Shown one piece after another: positions 1 through 10,354 of a stretch of 64,000 bases of DNA. Positions within the stretch are counted from its first letter, which is position 1, and the number at the start of each line of letters is the position of its first letter. Position numbers and translations under genes: made by a program. Source of the stretch: Hydrogenophaga intermedia (lineage in GTDB: Bacteria > Pseudomonadota > Gammaproteobacteria > Burkholderiales > Burkholderiaceae_C); NCBI RefSeq assembly GCF_023715105.1, contig NZ_JAMBNO010000012.1:1-64000 (forward strand), given 5' to 3'. The notes under the pieces are model-generated. The model saw nothing but the letters and a program-made list of their open reading frames with translations. It made no database searches and was not told the origin of the DNA.

Positions 1-23
1 CTTCACCCGACCCGCCGCGTAAC

Positions 24-1376
24 ATGCGGCAGCGACTTGACCACCGCGTCGCTCGTTCGTCGCAAGCGACGAGCGACACCGTGGACAAGTCTTCCGGCGC
101 CTCACACACAAAAATTCGGACACGCCCGAGAGAAAAAGGCAGCGCACATCGCTGTATGAAGCAATGCGAGACCCTTGAAGACGCCATGGTGTTGATTGGT
201 AGCGCGCGCAATAGTGGAAATAAAGGGGCACCCAGGGTCGCGTCCATGGTAGGGCTGTTTCGCAGGCTGCGGGACGTGAGAAAGCAGGACGAGGGCACGG
301 TGTTCGCCTGCATGTGTCTCGCCAACTTTCGAATGGAACCCAAAGGCAAAACGACGGTCAACTACTACAAGGAACTGGCGGCTGCACTGCCCGCCACCCT
401 GCCCCCCGAACTTCACGCCTATCGAGACTTGCTTGTTGAGCAGGCGACCAGCGCAATTCTCAAGATCAAGGGCGATGACTTCGACCCCACCACCGAAGAT
501 GGCAGGCGGGTACACCAAGCACTGGACACCATTCAACAACGTCTTTGGCAGTACAAGGCGCAAGACATTTCTGCAAGTCAAACCTTGTCCGTAAAGCGCT
601 TCACAGAGCTGGCGAGCCAAAAGTACCAGCAGCTCGTAGCTGGGAATCTCAAGCGCACGCACAAAGCATCGGTCACAAACGCGGTGCCCACCAGCATCAA
701 CGAATACGGGGGCGGCATTGACGATGGCACGTCATCGGGCACCAACAAGCGGGCTCGCACACTTCCAACCGAACAGCTGTCCACCTATCGGTTTGAGACG
801 GGCATCAGCATCCCATCCTTGACAACGGAGCCGCAACTGCCAACGGCCATTGCCCGCACCGTGCCTCAAATCAGACTGCCGGGTATCCAGCTGATGCCTG
901 GCATCCCCGCGCAGCCAGTCGGCATCCAACGGGCAGCGCGCACCTGGGGGCCTGCAGCCTACATGGGTCAAATGCTCGAGCTGAAACGCAGTGGTGTGCT
1001 GAAAGTTTCCAGTCTGGCCAACACGGCCATCAGTGCATTTGCCTCCTGCACCAATCGGCAAGACCTGTCACGTGCCCTCAACTACCCAATCAACTTGCAT
1101 GGTCTCCCGGAGACGCTCGCACTGATGCAACAACTCAACGCGGAGGCCGCCGCAGAGTTCGCCTTCGCCGTGACGCTTGAATACATGACGAAGCCGCAGG
1201 CGTTGCCTGGCGAGCTCGTACCCATGCTCGCCGATGCATTGCAGCACATGAAGCGTCTTCCCGACGAAGTCACATTCACCTTCGACCTGGCGATACTGGC
1301 GTCACGCCTTCCGCCGGTGCTGAGCAATGCGATGCTGAAGCTCTTCGACGCACTGCTTCGCCGGTCGAGCCATTGA
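24..1376 (+). CDS. orphan hypothetical protein, possibly 5'-truncated by the window edge
   Basis: I do not recognise this 450-residue protein. The reading frame is open to the left edge, so the true start may lie upstream; internal ATGs at 24 and 156 lack a clear ribosome binding site. The N-terminal 45 residues are rich in Ser, Arg and Lys and look disordered. Residues 65-210 are predicted helical, a Pro/Thr-rich linker with a basic KRAR motif follows, and about 310-450 is helical again. There is no signal peptide, membrane segment or familiar catalytic motif. GC content (52-58% in the lines counted) is below the roughly 67% of neighbours, suggesting transfer or relaxed codon selection. A secreted effector is possible but is inference only; it has no visible partner. 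Confidence 0.6.
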   Translation: MRQRLDHRVARSSQATSDTVDKSSGASHTKIRTRPREKGSAHRCMKQCETLEDAMVLIGSARNSGNKGAPRVASMVGLFRRLRDVRKQDEGTVFACMCLANFRMEPKGKTTVNYYKELAAALPATLPPELHAYRDLLVEQATSAILKIKGDDFDPTTEDGRRVHQALDTIQQRLWQYKAQDISASQTLSVKRFTELASQKYQQLVAGNLKRTHKASVTNAVPTSINEYGGGIDDGTSSGTNKRARTLPTEQLSTYRFETGISIPSLTTEPQLPTAIARTVPQIRLPGIQLMPGIPAQPVGIQRAARTWGPAAYMGQMLELKRSGVLKVSSLANTAISAFASCTNRQDLSRALNYPINLHGLPETLALMQQLNAEAAAEFAFAVTLEYMTKPQALPGELVPMLADALQHMKRLPDEVTFTFDLAILASRLPPVLSNAMLKLFDALLRRSSH

Positions 1377-1439
1377 CGCGAGCACGGGCGATCACAGAAG
1401 GAACACACCGGGCCCAGGACCAATGCCGATCGTCGATTC

Positions 1440-2522
1440 TCACAAGATGCGGTTGAACCAGAGCAATGAGAGCGTGGCCGCCGTGAGCGCCAGGATCGAG
1501 GCCACCAAAGCCAGCAGGCCCGCGACTTCGGTCTCTTTCTTCTCGACCGTGAGCTTGGTGCTCAGCGACTGGTAGACCTGCTTGAGGTTCTCGGCCGTGC
1601 CGGCGTAGTAGTACTCGCCCTTGGTGGTGCGCGCCACGTCCTTTAGCGTTTCCTCGTCGAGCCGCACGCGCATGGACCAGCCCTCGAAGCCGATGATCTC
1701 GCCCTCGACCGTGCCCACACCCACGGTGTAGACACGCACGCCGCGCTCGGCCGCCATGCGCGCGGCCTCGGCGGTGTCGACGCCGGTGGTGCGTTGGCCG
1801 TCGGTAAGCAGGATGATGGCGGCCGAGCCGTAGGAACCGGGCTCCACGGGCTGGAAGGGCTTTTCCTCGGCCCGAGGTTGGTCGATGGAGCGACCGCGCG
1901 GCGCGAACGGGTCGGCGTTGCGGTTCCAGGTCATGTCGGTGAGGCTGATGCGCTGATCGGGGAACAGCTCGGAGAGCGACACCACGATGGCACTGCCGAT
2001 GGCGGTGGCGCGCTGAAGCTGGAACTTGTCGATGGCGGTGTTGAGGTCCTCGCGGCTGAGCGTGACGGGCTGCACCACCTGCGCCGCCCCCGCGAAGGCC
2101 ACGATGCCCACCTTCACGTGGCGCGGCAATTCGGCCAGAAAGGCCTTGGCCGCGTTCTGGGAAGCCACCAGTCGGTTCGGCTGCACATCCTCGGCGCGCA
2201 TGCTGCCCGACACATCCATCGCCAGGATGATGGTCTGCTGCGTGGAGGGCAGGCTGATGGACGCCATGGGCCGCGCAGAGGCCAGCAGCATGGCGGCAAA
2301 GGCGAACAGCATGAACACAGGGGGCACATGGCGCCGCCAGCCCGGCCCGCGGCCCATGGCCTCGCGCACGATGGCGAGGTTGGCGTAGCGCAGTGCGGTG
2401 CGCTTCTTGCGGCGCAAGAGCCACCAATAGAGCACCATCAGCAGCGGCAGCGCCAACAGCAACCACAGGAACTGCGGCCACAGAAAGGTCACGGGCGGCA
2501 GGTTGTCGAGGAGGTTGTTCAT
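1440..2522 (-). CDS. batA: BatA-like von Willebrand factor type A membrane protein
   Basis: This 360-residue inner-membrane protein carries a VWA domain with an intact MIDAS motif DVSGS at residues 103-107. Hydrophobic segments lie at about 13-36, 67-82 and 333-356, so the VWA domain is held between N-terminal and C-terminal anchors, as in BatA proteins. Families of this kind act with MoxR ATPases and DUF58 proteins in poorly understood metal-dependent protein-assembly or envelope-stress functions. It is the last gene of the minus-strand set protease-moxR-DUF58-batA and overlaps the DUF58 gene by 4 bases. No BatB or BatC follows; an unrelated plus-strand gene lies downstream. The family assignment is firm; the cellular role is not known. 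Confidence 0.88.
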   Translation of the reverse strand: MNNLLDNLPPVTFLWPQFLWLLLALPLLMVLYWWLLRRKKRTALRYANLAIVREAMGRGPGWRRHVPPVFMLFAFAAMLLASARPMASISLPSTQQTIILAMDVSGSMRAEDVQPNRLVASQNAAKAFLAELPRHVKVGIVAFAGAAQVVQPVTLSREDLNTAIDKFQLQRATAIGSAIVVSLSELFPDQRISLTDMTWNRNADPFAPRGRSIDQPRAEEKPFQPVEPGSYGSAAIILLTDGQRTTGVDTAEAARMAAERGVRVYTVGVGTVEGEIIGFEGWSMRVRLDEETLKDVARTTKGEYYYAGTAENLKQVYQSLSTKLTVEKKETEVAGLLALVASILALTAATLSLLWFNRIL

Positions 2523-3553
2523 GCGCGGGCTCCTTCTCGTTGGCGGCGCGGCAGCTGCGTGGGCACGGGCCGCGCCCCCGGGTTCTGCCGCACACGCTGT
2601 TTGCGCAGGTCGACGAAGCGCAGCACGGCGTCCGCCAGGTCGTCGTCGGTGGCCAGCTCCAGTGTGTCCACGCCCGCGCGCGCCAGGCTCTCGCGCAACT
2701 GCGCCTCGCGTTGCGCGGCGATGCGCGCAAAGCGCTGGCGAAAGCCTTTGTCGTGCGTGTCCACCATCAATTGCTCGCCGGTCTCGGCGTCGCGAATCGG
2801 GATCAGGCCCAGGTCGGGCAGCTCGAGTTCCAGCGGATCGACCAGACGCACGGCCACCACGTCGTGGCGGCGCGCCAATTCACCCAGCGGCTGCTCCCAG
2901 CCGGGCTCGCTGATGAAATCGGACACCACGAACACGGTGCTGCGTTGGCGCACACTGAGCGTGGCACCGCGCAGCAGGTCGCCCAGCCGCGTGGCGCCCT
3001 CACCGGGCTTGCTGCGCACCTCGGGCGCCGGCGGCTGCAGCAGCAACTGCATGAGCCGCAGCACATGGTTGCGCCCACCGCGCGCGGGCAGCACGGCGTC
3101 GATGCGGGGCAGCCCTCGCTGCCCATAGACCAGTGCGCCCACGCGGTTGCCATGGCGCGAGATGAGGCGCGCCAGCACCGCGGTGAACTGCAGCAGCACC
3201 TCGCTCTTGCGCTGCTCACCCGAGCCGAAGTTCACCGATGGGCTGAGGTCGAGCAGGAACCAGGCCGCCATCTCGCGGTCTTCGGTGAACACGCGCACGT
3301 GCGGGTGCTGCAGCCGCGCGGTGACGTTCCAGTCGATGTGGCGCACGTCGTCGTGCAACTGGTATTCGCGCAGATCGGCCAGATCGAGGCCGCTGCCGCG
3401 CATCAGGGTGCGGTAATCGCCCTGCAGCAGCCCGTCCAGGCGGCGCAGCACGGTCCACTCCAGGCGCCGCAGCAGCGCCTCGGCGCGCTGCACGGCAGGC
3501 GCAGCAACGCCTGCCGAGGTGTCGGGCCGTTTGCCGAAGAGCCGAGCGAACAT
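2519..3553 (-). CDS. DUF58 domain-containing protein (MoxR-associated)
   Basis: This 344-residue protein contains the DUF58 hallmark around residues 69-80 (DVRHIDWNVTAR), followed by a VWA-like strand and loop with LLDLSPSVNFG at about 100-110. There is no membrane segment, so it is probably cytoplasmic. I chose the ATG at 3553 because AGGA lies about seven bases upstream. A longer start at 3580 would overlap moxR and add nine residues without a better site. DUF58 proteins are encoded beside MoxR ATPases and are thought to be part of the same assembly system. Here the gene is 16 bases after moxR and overlaps batA by 4 bases, which implies one transcript. The biochemical function is unknown. 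Confidence 0.85.
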   Translation of the reverse strand: MFARLFGKRPDTSAGVAAPAVQRAEALLRRLEWTVLRRLDGLLQGDYRTLMRGSGLDLADLREYQLHDDVRHIDWNVTARLQHPHVRVFTEDREMAAWFLLDLSPSVNFGSGEQRKSEVLLQFTAVLARLISRHGNRVGALVYGQRGLPRIDAVLPARGGRNHVLRLMQLLLQPPAPEVRSKPGEGATRLGDLLRGATLSVRQRSTVFVVSDFISEPGWEQPLGELARRHDVVAVRLVDPLELELPDLGLIPIRDAETGEQLMVDTHDKGFRQRFARIAAQREAQLRESLARAGVDTLELATDDDLADAVLRFVDLRKQRVRQNPGARPVPTQLPRRQREGARA

Positions 3554-3569
3554 GGTGTGTCCTGGCGAC

Positions 3570-4571
<1,002 letters not shown>

Positions 4572-4599
4572 GAAGGTCTCCGTGTGGTGAGGTCGGTGG

Positions 4600-5517
4600 T
4601 CAGAACGGGGGGAGCCCGGCGGCGGACGCCGCACTTTCAATCGGTACAGCAAATCCGATGCCCACGAACGTGCGGGCGCTGGTCGGGTTGAGAATGCCGG
4701 TGACGATGCCGACCACCTCCCCGTCCATGGTCACCAACGGCCCGCCGGAATTGCCCGGGTTGGCCGCCGCGTCGAACTGGATCAGGTTGCCGATGACCTG
4801 CTTGCCCTCGGGCGACTTGAACTCGCGGTCGAAGCCGGAGATGACGCCGGCCGACACCGACGGGCCGATGCCGAAGGGGAACCCCACCGCCACCACCTCA
4901 TCGCCAGCGACCAGGTCGTTCGTGGATCGCATGGTGGCCGCGGCCAGATCGTCGGGAATGGTGTGCGCCTGCAGCACCGCCAGGTCGTTCTCGGGCTGCG
5001 CACCGGTGACACTGGCGCCTGACTCGCTGCCGTCGGCAAAGGTGATCTTGAGCCGCTCGGCGCCCTGCACCACGTGCAGGTTCGTAAGGATGATGCCCTT
5101 GTCGACGATGACCACGCCGGTGCCCACGCCCTGCTCTTCTTCCTTGCCGTCCTTGTCCTTGCCGTAGGACAACACGCGCACCACCGAGGGGCGGATTTTC
5201 TCGGCCGCGCGTGCCGCGGGCGAGGGCATCACCTGCGTGGTGAGTGTGCGCAGCACGGCAGCGTCGATGTCCTTCTGCGTGAGCGCGGCCGCCCCACCCT
5301 GGCGCTGCTGCCACACCATGGCCATGAGCGGCACCGACAGCAAGGCCACCGCCATCCACAGCAGGCGCTGCTGCGTGAGCTGGCGCGCCACGGCAGAGCG
5401 CCAGCGCCGCGGCGGGCGCGCTGGCGTGACCGGCTCGCTGCCGGCATCCGTCGCGGGCGACTCGATCACCGCAGGCGTCGGGCGTCGCGACGGGCTGTAC
5501 TTCGCTGACTGGCGCAT
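4600..5517 (-). CDS. membrane-anchored trypsin-like (S1C) serine protease without PDZ domain
   Basis: This 305-residue protein has a cytoplasmic N-terminus, a single membrane segment at about residues 52-69, and a periplasmic chymotrypsin-fold domain. The catalytic triad is visible: His148 in TNLHVV, Asp178 in ENDLAVL and Ser257 in NPGNSGGP. The protein ends soon after the protease domain, so the PDZ domain typical of DegP/DegS is absent. That points to a stand-alone HtrA-like protease. The ATG at 5517 follows GGGGGT; a GTG at 5550 would add 11 residues. The gene sits 69 bases after acnA and 28 before moxR. Coupling of a periplasmic protease with a MoxR module suggests a quality-control role, which is inferred. 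Confidence 0.85.
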   Translation of the reverse strand: MRQSAKYSPSRRPTPAVIESPATDAGSEPVTPARPPRRWRSAVARQLTQQRLLWMAVALLSVPLMAMVWQQRQGGAAALTQKDIDAAVLRTLTTQVMPSPAARAAEKIRPSVVRVLSYGKDKDGKEEEQGVGTGVVIVDKGIILTNLHVVQGAERLKITFADGSESGASVTGAQPENDLAVLQAHTIPDDLAAATMRSTNDLVAGDEVVAVGFPFGIGPSVSAGVISGFDREFKSPEGKQVIGNLIQFDAAANPGNSGGPLVTMDGEVVGIVTGILNPTSARTFVGIGFAVPIESAASAAGLPPF

Positions 5518-5586
5518 GGCGACCCCCGAAGAACCGAGGTGAGAACTCACCCGTGGGTCACATGATGCAGCGATCCGGCGCCCGGC

Positions 5587-8313
5587 TCAAGCAGTCAACA
5601 ATTGCCGCAGCACGTAAGGCAGGATTCCCCCCGAACGGTAGTAGTCCACCTCCACCGGGGTGTCGATGCGCAGGGTGACGGTGATCTCGCGCCGCAGGCC
5701 GTCGGGGCTGACGATCGTGAGCGTGGCGTCGCTCTGCGGCTTGAGTTCAGGATGCGGAATGACGTCGATCGTCTCGTCCCCACGCAACCCCAGGGACTCC
5801 CAGGAATCACCGGGCTTGAACTGCAACGGCAGCACGCCCATGCCCACCAGGTTGCTGCGGTGGATGCGCTCGAAGCTGCGCGCCACCACCGCCTTGATGC
5901 CCAGCAGCTGCGTGCCCTTGGCAGCCCAGTCTCGGCTGGAGCCGGTGCCGTACTCCTCGCCCGCGAAGATCACCGTGGGCACGCCCGACGCCACGTAGCG
6001 CATGGCGGCGTCGTAGATCGGCAGCTTGTCGCCCGACGGCTGGTGCAAGGTCAACCCGCTCTCCTCGCGCGTGCCGTCGTCCCGCGGCGGGATCATCAGG
6101 TTTTTGATGCGCACGTTGGCAAAGGTGCCGCGCATCATCACCTCGTGGTGGCCGCGCCGCGCACCATAGCTGTTGAAGTCGGCCGGCAGCACCTTGCGCG
6201 CCTGCAGCCACTGGCCCGCCGGCGAGCTGGCCTTGATGTTGCCCGCGGGCGAGATGTGATCGGTGGTGATCGAATCGCCGAACAGCGCCATGATGCGCGC
6301 GCCGTGCACCGAGACGGGGCGGTGTGCGTCCTTCTGCTCCAGCGCAAAGCCCTCGAAGAACGGCGGCTCGGCGATGTAGGTGCTGCCCGGCCAGTCGTAG
6401 GTGGTGCCGCTAGAGCCCGGAATGCGCTCCCAGAGTTCCCCGGGCTCGGTCTTCACCCGCGCGTAGTTCTCGCGGTAGGCCTTGCCGTTCATGGCGCTCT
6501 TCATCAGCGCGTGGATTTCCTCGCCGCTGGGCCAGATGTCACCCAGATAGACCGGCTTGCCGCCCTCGCCCGTGCCCACGGGCTGGGTCATGAGGTCCAC
6601 CGTGACGTTGCCGGCGATGGCGTAAGCCACCACCAGCGGCGGGCTGGCCAGGAAGTTGGCCTTGAGGTTGGGGTGGATGCGCGCTTCGAAGTTGCGGTTG
6701 CCCGAGAGCACGGCGGCGCACACCAGGTCGTTGCCGGTGATGGCCGCATTGAGTTCTGCCGTGAGGTCGCCCGCGTTGCCGATGCAGGTGGTGCAACCGT
6801 ATCCCGCGAGCGCGAAGCCCAGCTGTTCCAGGTACGGCAGCAGACCGGTGTTGGTGAGGTACTCGGTGACGATGCGCGAGCCCGGCGCGAGCGAGGTCTT
6901 GATGTGCGGTTTGACGGTGAGGCCCTTTTCCACCGCCTTCTTCGCCAGCAGACCCGCAGCGAGCAACACGCCGGGATTGCTGGTGTTGGTGCAACTGGTG
7001 ATGGCGGCGATCAGCACGTCGCCGTTCCTGACCTCCAGCCCGCCGGCGGTCTTGACGGGTGGCGCAAGCTTCTGCGGCGGCTGCTTGAAGCCACCGGCCT
7101 CCATCGGCGCGCTGAACAGTTCGGTGAAGCGGCGCGCCACATGGCCGAGTTCGATGCGGTCCTGCGGGCGCTTGGGGCCGGCCAGGCTGGGCGCCACGGT
7201 GCCGAGGTCGAGCGTGATCACCTGCGAGTAATCGATCTCGCCACGCTTGGGCACGCCGAACAAGCCTTGGGCCTTGAAGTACGCCTCGAAGGCGTCGATC
7301 TCGGCCTTGCTGCGGCCGGTGCCCTGGAAGTAGTCGAGCGTCTTGCCGTCGACCGGGAAGAAGCCCATGGTGGCGCCGTACTCGGGTGCCATGTTCGCGA
7401 TGGTGGCGCGATCGGGCAGCGAGAGCGAGGCCGTGCCCTCGCCAAAGAACTCGACGAACTTGCCCACCACCTTGTGCTGGCGCAGGATTTCGGTGACGGT
7501 GAGCACCAGATCGGTGGCCGTCACGCCGCCGCGCAGCCGCCCGGTGAGCTGGAAGCCCACCACGTCGGGCGTGAGGAAGTACACCGGCTGGCCGAGCATC
7601 GCAGCCTCGGCCTCGATGCCGCCCACACCCCAGCCCACCACGCCGATGCCGTTGATCATGGTGGTGTGGCTGTCGGTGCCCACCAGCGTGTCGGGGTAGT
7701 ACAGGCCGCCCTTCATGTGCACGCCGCGTGCGAGGTACTCCAGGTTCACCTGGTGCACGATGCCGAAGCCGGGGGGCACGACGCCGAAGGTGTCGAAGGC
7801 CTGCATGCCCCACTTCATGAAACCGTAGCGCTCCAGGTTGCGCTTGAATTCCAGCCGCATGTTCAAGTCCAGCGCGTCTTTGGTGCCGTAGTGGTCGACC
7901 ATCACGGAGTGGTCCACCACGAGGTCTACCGGCACCAGCGGTTCGATCTTTTTCGGGTCATGGCCCAGGCGCTGCGCGGTGCTGCGCATGGCGGCCAGGT
8001 CCGCCAGCAGCGGCACGCCCGTGAAATCCTGCAGCACCACACGCGCCACGGTGAAGGGAATCTCGTCGGTGCGCGCGGCCCTGGGCTTCCAGTTCGCGAG
8101 CTGCTTCACGTGCTCGCGCGTCACGCGCTCGCCGTCGCAGTGGCGCAGCACGCTCTCCAGCACGATGCGGATGGAATGCGGCAGGCGCTTGATGTTGGGG
8201 AACTCGCGCGCCAGTTCGGGCAGCGAATGGAAACGGCCGCTCTTGCCGGCCGTGGGCGTGAAGGTCTTGACGGTGTGGGCGAACGGGTGGGCAATACGCG
8301 TGGGGGCATCCAT
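5587..8313 (-). CDS. acnA: aconitate hydratase AcnA
   Basis: This 908-residue [4Fe-4S] enzyme isomerises citrate to isocitrate via cis-aconitate in the TCA cycle and may also handle 2-methylcitrate-derived substrates. The AcnA/IRP-type architecture is clear: [19 protein letters not shown], the first cluster cysteine in SCTNTSNPG, two more in CTTCIGN, and the C-terminal swivel domain with SRDWAAKGT. The ATG at 8313 is preceded by AGGAG; upstream in-frame codons are Arg-rich and non-homologous. A second aconitase, AcnB, is encoded at 12081-14681, so both paralogues are in one window. The protease-moxR group lies just downstream on the same strand with no obvious terminator in the 69-base gap. 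Confidence 0.97.
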   Translation of the reverse strand: MDAPTRIAHPFAHTVKTFTPTAGKSGRFHSLPELAREFPNIKRLPHSIRIVLESVLRHCDGERVTREHVKQLANWKPRAARTDEIPFTVARVVLQDFTGVPLLADLAAMRSTAQRLGHDPKKIEPLVPVDLVVDHSVMVDHYGTKDALDLNMRLEFKRNLERYGFMKWGMQAFDTFGVVPPGFGIVHQVNLEYLARGVHMKGGLYYPDTLVGTDSHTTMINGIGVVGWGVGGIEAEAAMLGQPVYFLTPDVVGFQLTGRLRGGVTATDLVLTVTEILRQHKVVGKFVEFFGEGTASLSLPDRATIANMAPEYGATMGFFPVDGKTLDYFQGTGRSKAEIDAFEAYFKAQGLFGVPKRGEIDYSQVITLDLGTVAPSLAGPKRPQDRIELGHVARRFTELFSAPMEAGGFKQPPQKLAPPVKTAGGLEVRNGDVLIAAITSCTNTSNPGVLLAAGLLAKKAVEKGLTVKPHIKTSLAPGSRIVTEYLTNTGLLPYLEQLGFALAGYGCTTCIGNAGDLTAELNAAITGNDLVCAAVLSGNRNFEARIHPNLKANFLASPPLVVAYAIAGNVTVDLMTQPVGTGEGGKPVYLGDIWPSGEEIHALMKSAMNGKAYRENYARVKTEPGELWERIPGSSGTTYDWPGSTYIAEPPFFEGFALEQKDAHRPVSVHGARIMALFGDSITTDHISPAGNIKASSPAGQWLQARKVLPADFNSYGARRGHHEVMMRGTFANVRIKNLMIPPRDDGTREESGLTLHQPSGDKLPIYDAAMRYVASGVPTVIFAGEEYGTGSSRDWAAKGTQLLGIKAVVARSFERIHRSNLVGMGVLPLQFKPGDSWESLGLRGDETIDVIPHPELKPQSDATLTIVSPDGLRREITVTLRIDTPVEVDYYRSGGILPYVLRQLLTA

Positions 8314-8404
8314 GGGGCAGCTCCTGAAGGTCGACCAAGAATGAACCGATTCTGCGACCTTCCGGCGCCGCCGCAAACGCGGGGGCGATTGCCCCGACGC
8401 GGAC

Positions 8405-8815
8405 TCAGGCCGCCAGCCGCAACGCGGGCGCCCGCCAGCCGAGAAACTCCAGATCGGCCAGGGCCAGCACCGCCACGGCCATCACGGTGAGGTAGGCCTG
8501 GCCCAGTGCCGTGACCCCCGGGCCGCCCCAGGCCAGGGCCAGGCAGGCCAGGCCCCAGAGCAGGTTGCCGACGATCAACAGCATCAGGCCGCCGCGCGAC
8601 GGTTGCGCCTGGCGCGCCAACAGGCCAGCCAGCAGCACGTAGGCGAGCAGGGCCCAGCCGGCAGCGCTGACCAGCCCCTCGGACAAACCGAACCAGCCGG
8701 CCAGGGAACCGGCCAACAACAGGTGCAGCAGCGCGAGCGCGGCGCCCGAAGCCGCATCGAGGGCGAGCACGCGGCGCAGCCACGGGGTGGGAAGGTGAAG
8801 GTCGGCGAGGGTCAT
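8405..8815 (-). CDS. small four-helix membrane protein of unknown function
   Basis: This 136-residue protein is predominantly hydrophobic, with four probable membrane helices (about residues 24-45, 50-68, 77-97 and 103-122). Each is rich in Leu, Ala and Gly, and Trp residues sit at the helix ends. I do not recognise the family. The start ATG at 8815 lies just inside a divergent intergenic region that contains a perfect palindrome, opposite an XRE-family regulator gene. Divergent pairing with a one-component regulator suggests that this gene is the regulator's target. It ends 91 bases upstream of acnA, but a separate promoter for acnA is possible. Function cannot be stated. Confidence 0.75.
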   Translation of the reverse strand: MTLADLHLPTPWLRRVLALDAASGAALALLHLLLAGSLAGWFGLSEGLVSAAGWALLAYVLLAGLLARQAQPSRGGLMLLIVGNLLWGLACLALAWGGPGVTALGQAYLTVMAVAVLALADLEFLGWRAPALRLAA

Positions 8816-8874
8816 GGTGGGCTCCTGAGGGCGTTGAACAGGGTTCACATCGTGGCCACCGGGCTGCACCGGGT

Positions 8875-8895
8875 CCATGACCTGCGAGGTCATGG
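8875..8895. promoter_or_regulatory. perfect 9-3-9 palindrome, likely operator of the divergent regulator
   Basis: The arms CCATGACCT and AGGTCATGG are exact reverse complements separated by GCG. The site lies in the 111-base region between the divergent membrane-protein gene (starts 8815) and the XRE regulator (starts 8927), so a bound dimer could control both. The match is directly visible; the operator role is inferred from position and from the habits of XRE/MmyB regulators. Confidence 0.6.
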
Positions 8896-8926
8896 CGGCG
8901 CCACCGGGCCGCCCTACCATGCGCCC

Positions 8927-9748
8927 ATGCACGCCCACCACCTCCCGCACCCCAGCGCCCCCGCCCCTTTCGGCGAGCGCCTTCGCCACTGGCGCCAGCG
9001 CCGCCGCCTGAGTCAGCTCGAACTGGCCCTGCAGGCCGAGGTGTCCACCCGCCACCTGAGCTGCGTGGAGACCGGCCGTGCCAGCCCCAGCCGCGAGATG
9101 GTGCTGCGCCTGGCCGAGCGGCTGCAGCTGCCACCGCGCGAACGCAACGCGCTGCTGGTGGCCGCCGGCTACGCGCCGATGTACCGCGAGCGCGCGCTGG
9201 ACGACCCGGCCATGGCCGCCGCCCGCAACGCGGTGCAGCGCATCCTGGACGCGCACGCGCCCTGGCCCGCCCTGGCGATGGACCGGCACTGGAACCTGGT
9301 GATGCACAACCGCCTGGTGCCGCTGCTGCTGCAGGGCGTGGCGCCCGAGCTCCTGAAGGCGCCCGTGAACGTGCTGCGCCTGAGCCTGCACCCGCAGGGC
9401 CTGGCGCCTCGCATCCACAACCTGCCGCAGTGGCGCGAACACCTGCTGGAGCGCCTGCGCCAGCAGATCACCGCCACTGGCGACAGCACCCTGGCCGCCC
9501 TGGCCGAGGAACTGCGCGCCCTGCCCGGCGCCCCGGAGCACGCCGCCCACGCCCTCCCCGGCGAACACCTCGGCGTGCTCATGCCGTTCCGCTTCGACAC
9601 GCCGCTGGGCGTGCTCAACCTGATCAGCACCACCACCGTGTTCGGCACGGCGGTGGACATCACGCTGCAGGAACTGGCGCTGGAGACCTTCTTTCCGGCC
9701 GACGATGAAACGGCCGAGCGGCTGAGGGCGCTGGCCAGCCACGCCTGA
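8927..9748 (+). CDS. XRE-family transcriptional regulator with MmyB-like C-terminal domain
   Basis: This 273-residue protein has a Cro/C1-type helix-turn-helix at about residues 14-72 (RLSQLELALQAEVSTRHLSCVETG) followed by a roughly 190-residue domain of the MmyB type. That domain is a PAS-like ligand-binding fold seen in many one-component regulators, with characteristic LDAHAPWPALAMDRHWNLV and a later LNLISTTTVFGTAVDITLQEL. Members are often encoded divergently from the oxidoreductase or transporter they control. Here the divergent gene encodes a small membrane protein. The ATG at 8927 begins just before the conserved region; a nearby ATG at 8919 is in another frame. The ligand is unknown; fatty-acid-like ligands are known for some relatives. 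Confidence 0.88.
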   Translation: MHAHHLPHPSAPAPFGERLRHWRQRRRLSQLELALQAEVSTRHLSCVETGRASPSREMVLRLAERLQLPPRERNALLVAAGYAPMYRERALDDPAMAAARNAVQRILDAHAPWPALAMDRHWNLVMHNRLVPLLLQGVAPELLKAPVNVLRLSLHPQGLAPRIHNLPQWREHLLERLRQQITATGDSTLAALAEELRALPGAPEHAAHALPGEHLGVLMPFRFDTPLGVLNLISTTTVFGTAVDITLQELALETFFPADDETAERLRALASHA

Positions 9749-9855
9749 CCGGCTGACCGGCGGCCCCAGGGGCACCAGGGGCCCGCAGCAACGGGAACCG
9801 CCGCCCGAGGCGGGTTACACAACGCAGGACCTTCCTTCGTTGCACCCCACCCGCC

Positions 9856-10326
9856 ATGACGCCCCAAGCCTTCGAAACGCTGTGCCACCGCGCCTGCCTG
9901 GCGCTGGGCCTGGCCGACCCCTACGCCCTGGGCAAAGGCCACACCGTCACGCTCGACGAGGTGCACCTGGAAGCGCAGAACCGCCTGTCGAGCCCCGGCT
10001 TCCTGCTGCTGGCCGAGATCGCCCGCTTTCCCGAGGAAACCCGCGCCACGGTGCACGAGCACCTGCTGGCCCTGCAGCTCAGCACGCCCGACCACCCGAA
10101 CCTGCGCTTCGGCTATCACCCCACGCGCAGCACCACCCTGCTCTGCCTGAGCGCCACGCCACCGCGCAATGACGCAACGCCCGACGCCTGGATGGCCCGG
10201 CTGCTGCGCGACACGGCCAGCCAGGTGCGCGCCTGGCGGCACCAACTGCTGGAGAGCGGCGGCAAGGCCACAGCGGCTCCCCTGTCCTCCCACGACTTCC
10301 TGCAGCACGCCTCGCTGCGGGCTTGA
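9856..10326 (+). CDS. probable class I type III secretion chaperone (CesT/Tir-chaperone-like)
   Basis: This 156-residue soluble protein matches the layout of class I type III secretion chaperones. It has an N-terminal helix ending in ALGL, a strand VTLDEVHLEAQ, a helix-turn segment GFLLLAEIARFPEE, and the leucine-rich helix THEHLLALQL-type (VHEHLLALQL). A strand FGYHPTRSTTLLCLSA and a C-terminal helix LLRDTASQVRAWRHQLLE follow. Such chaperones bind the N-terminus of one effector, usually the next gene. The downstream gene, 28 bases away, encodes a large protein with a Ser-rich N-terminus, as expected. GC content is high like the chromosome, unlike that partner. No apparatus genes are in the window. 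The identification rests on pattern, not a search; an unrelated alpha/beta protein is possible. Confidence 0.55.
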   Translation: MTPQAFETLCHRACLALGLADPYALGKGHTVTLDEVHLEAQNRLSSPGFLLLAEIARFPEETRATVHEHLLALQLSTPDHPNLRFGYHPTRSTTLLCLSATPPRNDATPDAWMARLLRDTASQVRAWRHQLLESGGKATAAPLSSHDFLQHASLRA

Positions 10327-10354
10327 AAGCCTTGACTTCTCTCACTTGCACGCC

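Noticed and set aside
1276-2730. 484-residue minus-strand ORF overlapping batA and the DUF58 gene
   Set aside because: Arg/Ala-rich frame-shifted shadow; batA in another frame carries the intact VWA motif.
5602-8490. 962-residue plus-strand ORF opposite acnA
   Set aside because: It is the antisense shadow of acnA, caused by high GC; the sequence is His/Val/Arg-rich with no domain, while acnA on the other strand is fully conserved.
9794-9820. GGAACC followed by ACAC before the chaperone-like gene, resembling a hrp box
   Set aside because: The -10 half does not match CCACNNA at either usual spacing, and GGAACC occurs often by chance in this GC-rich DNA.
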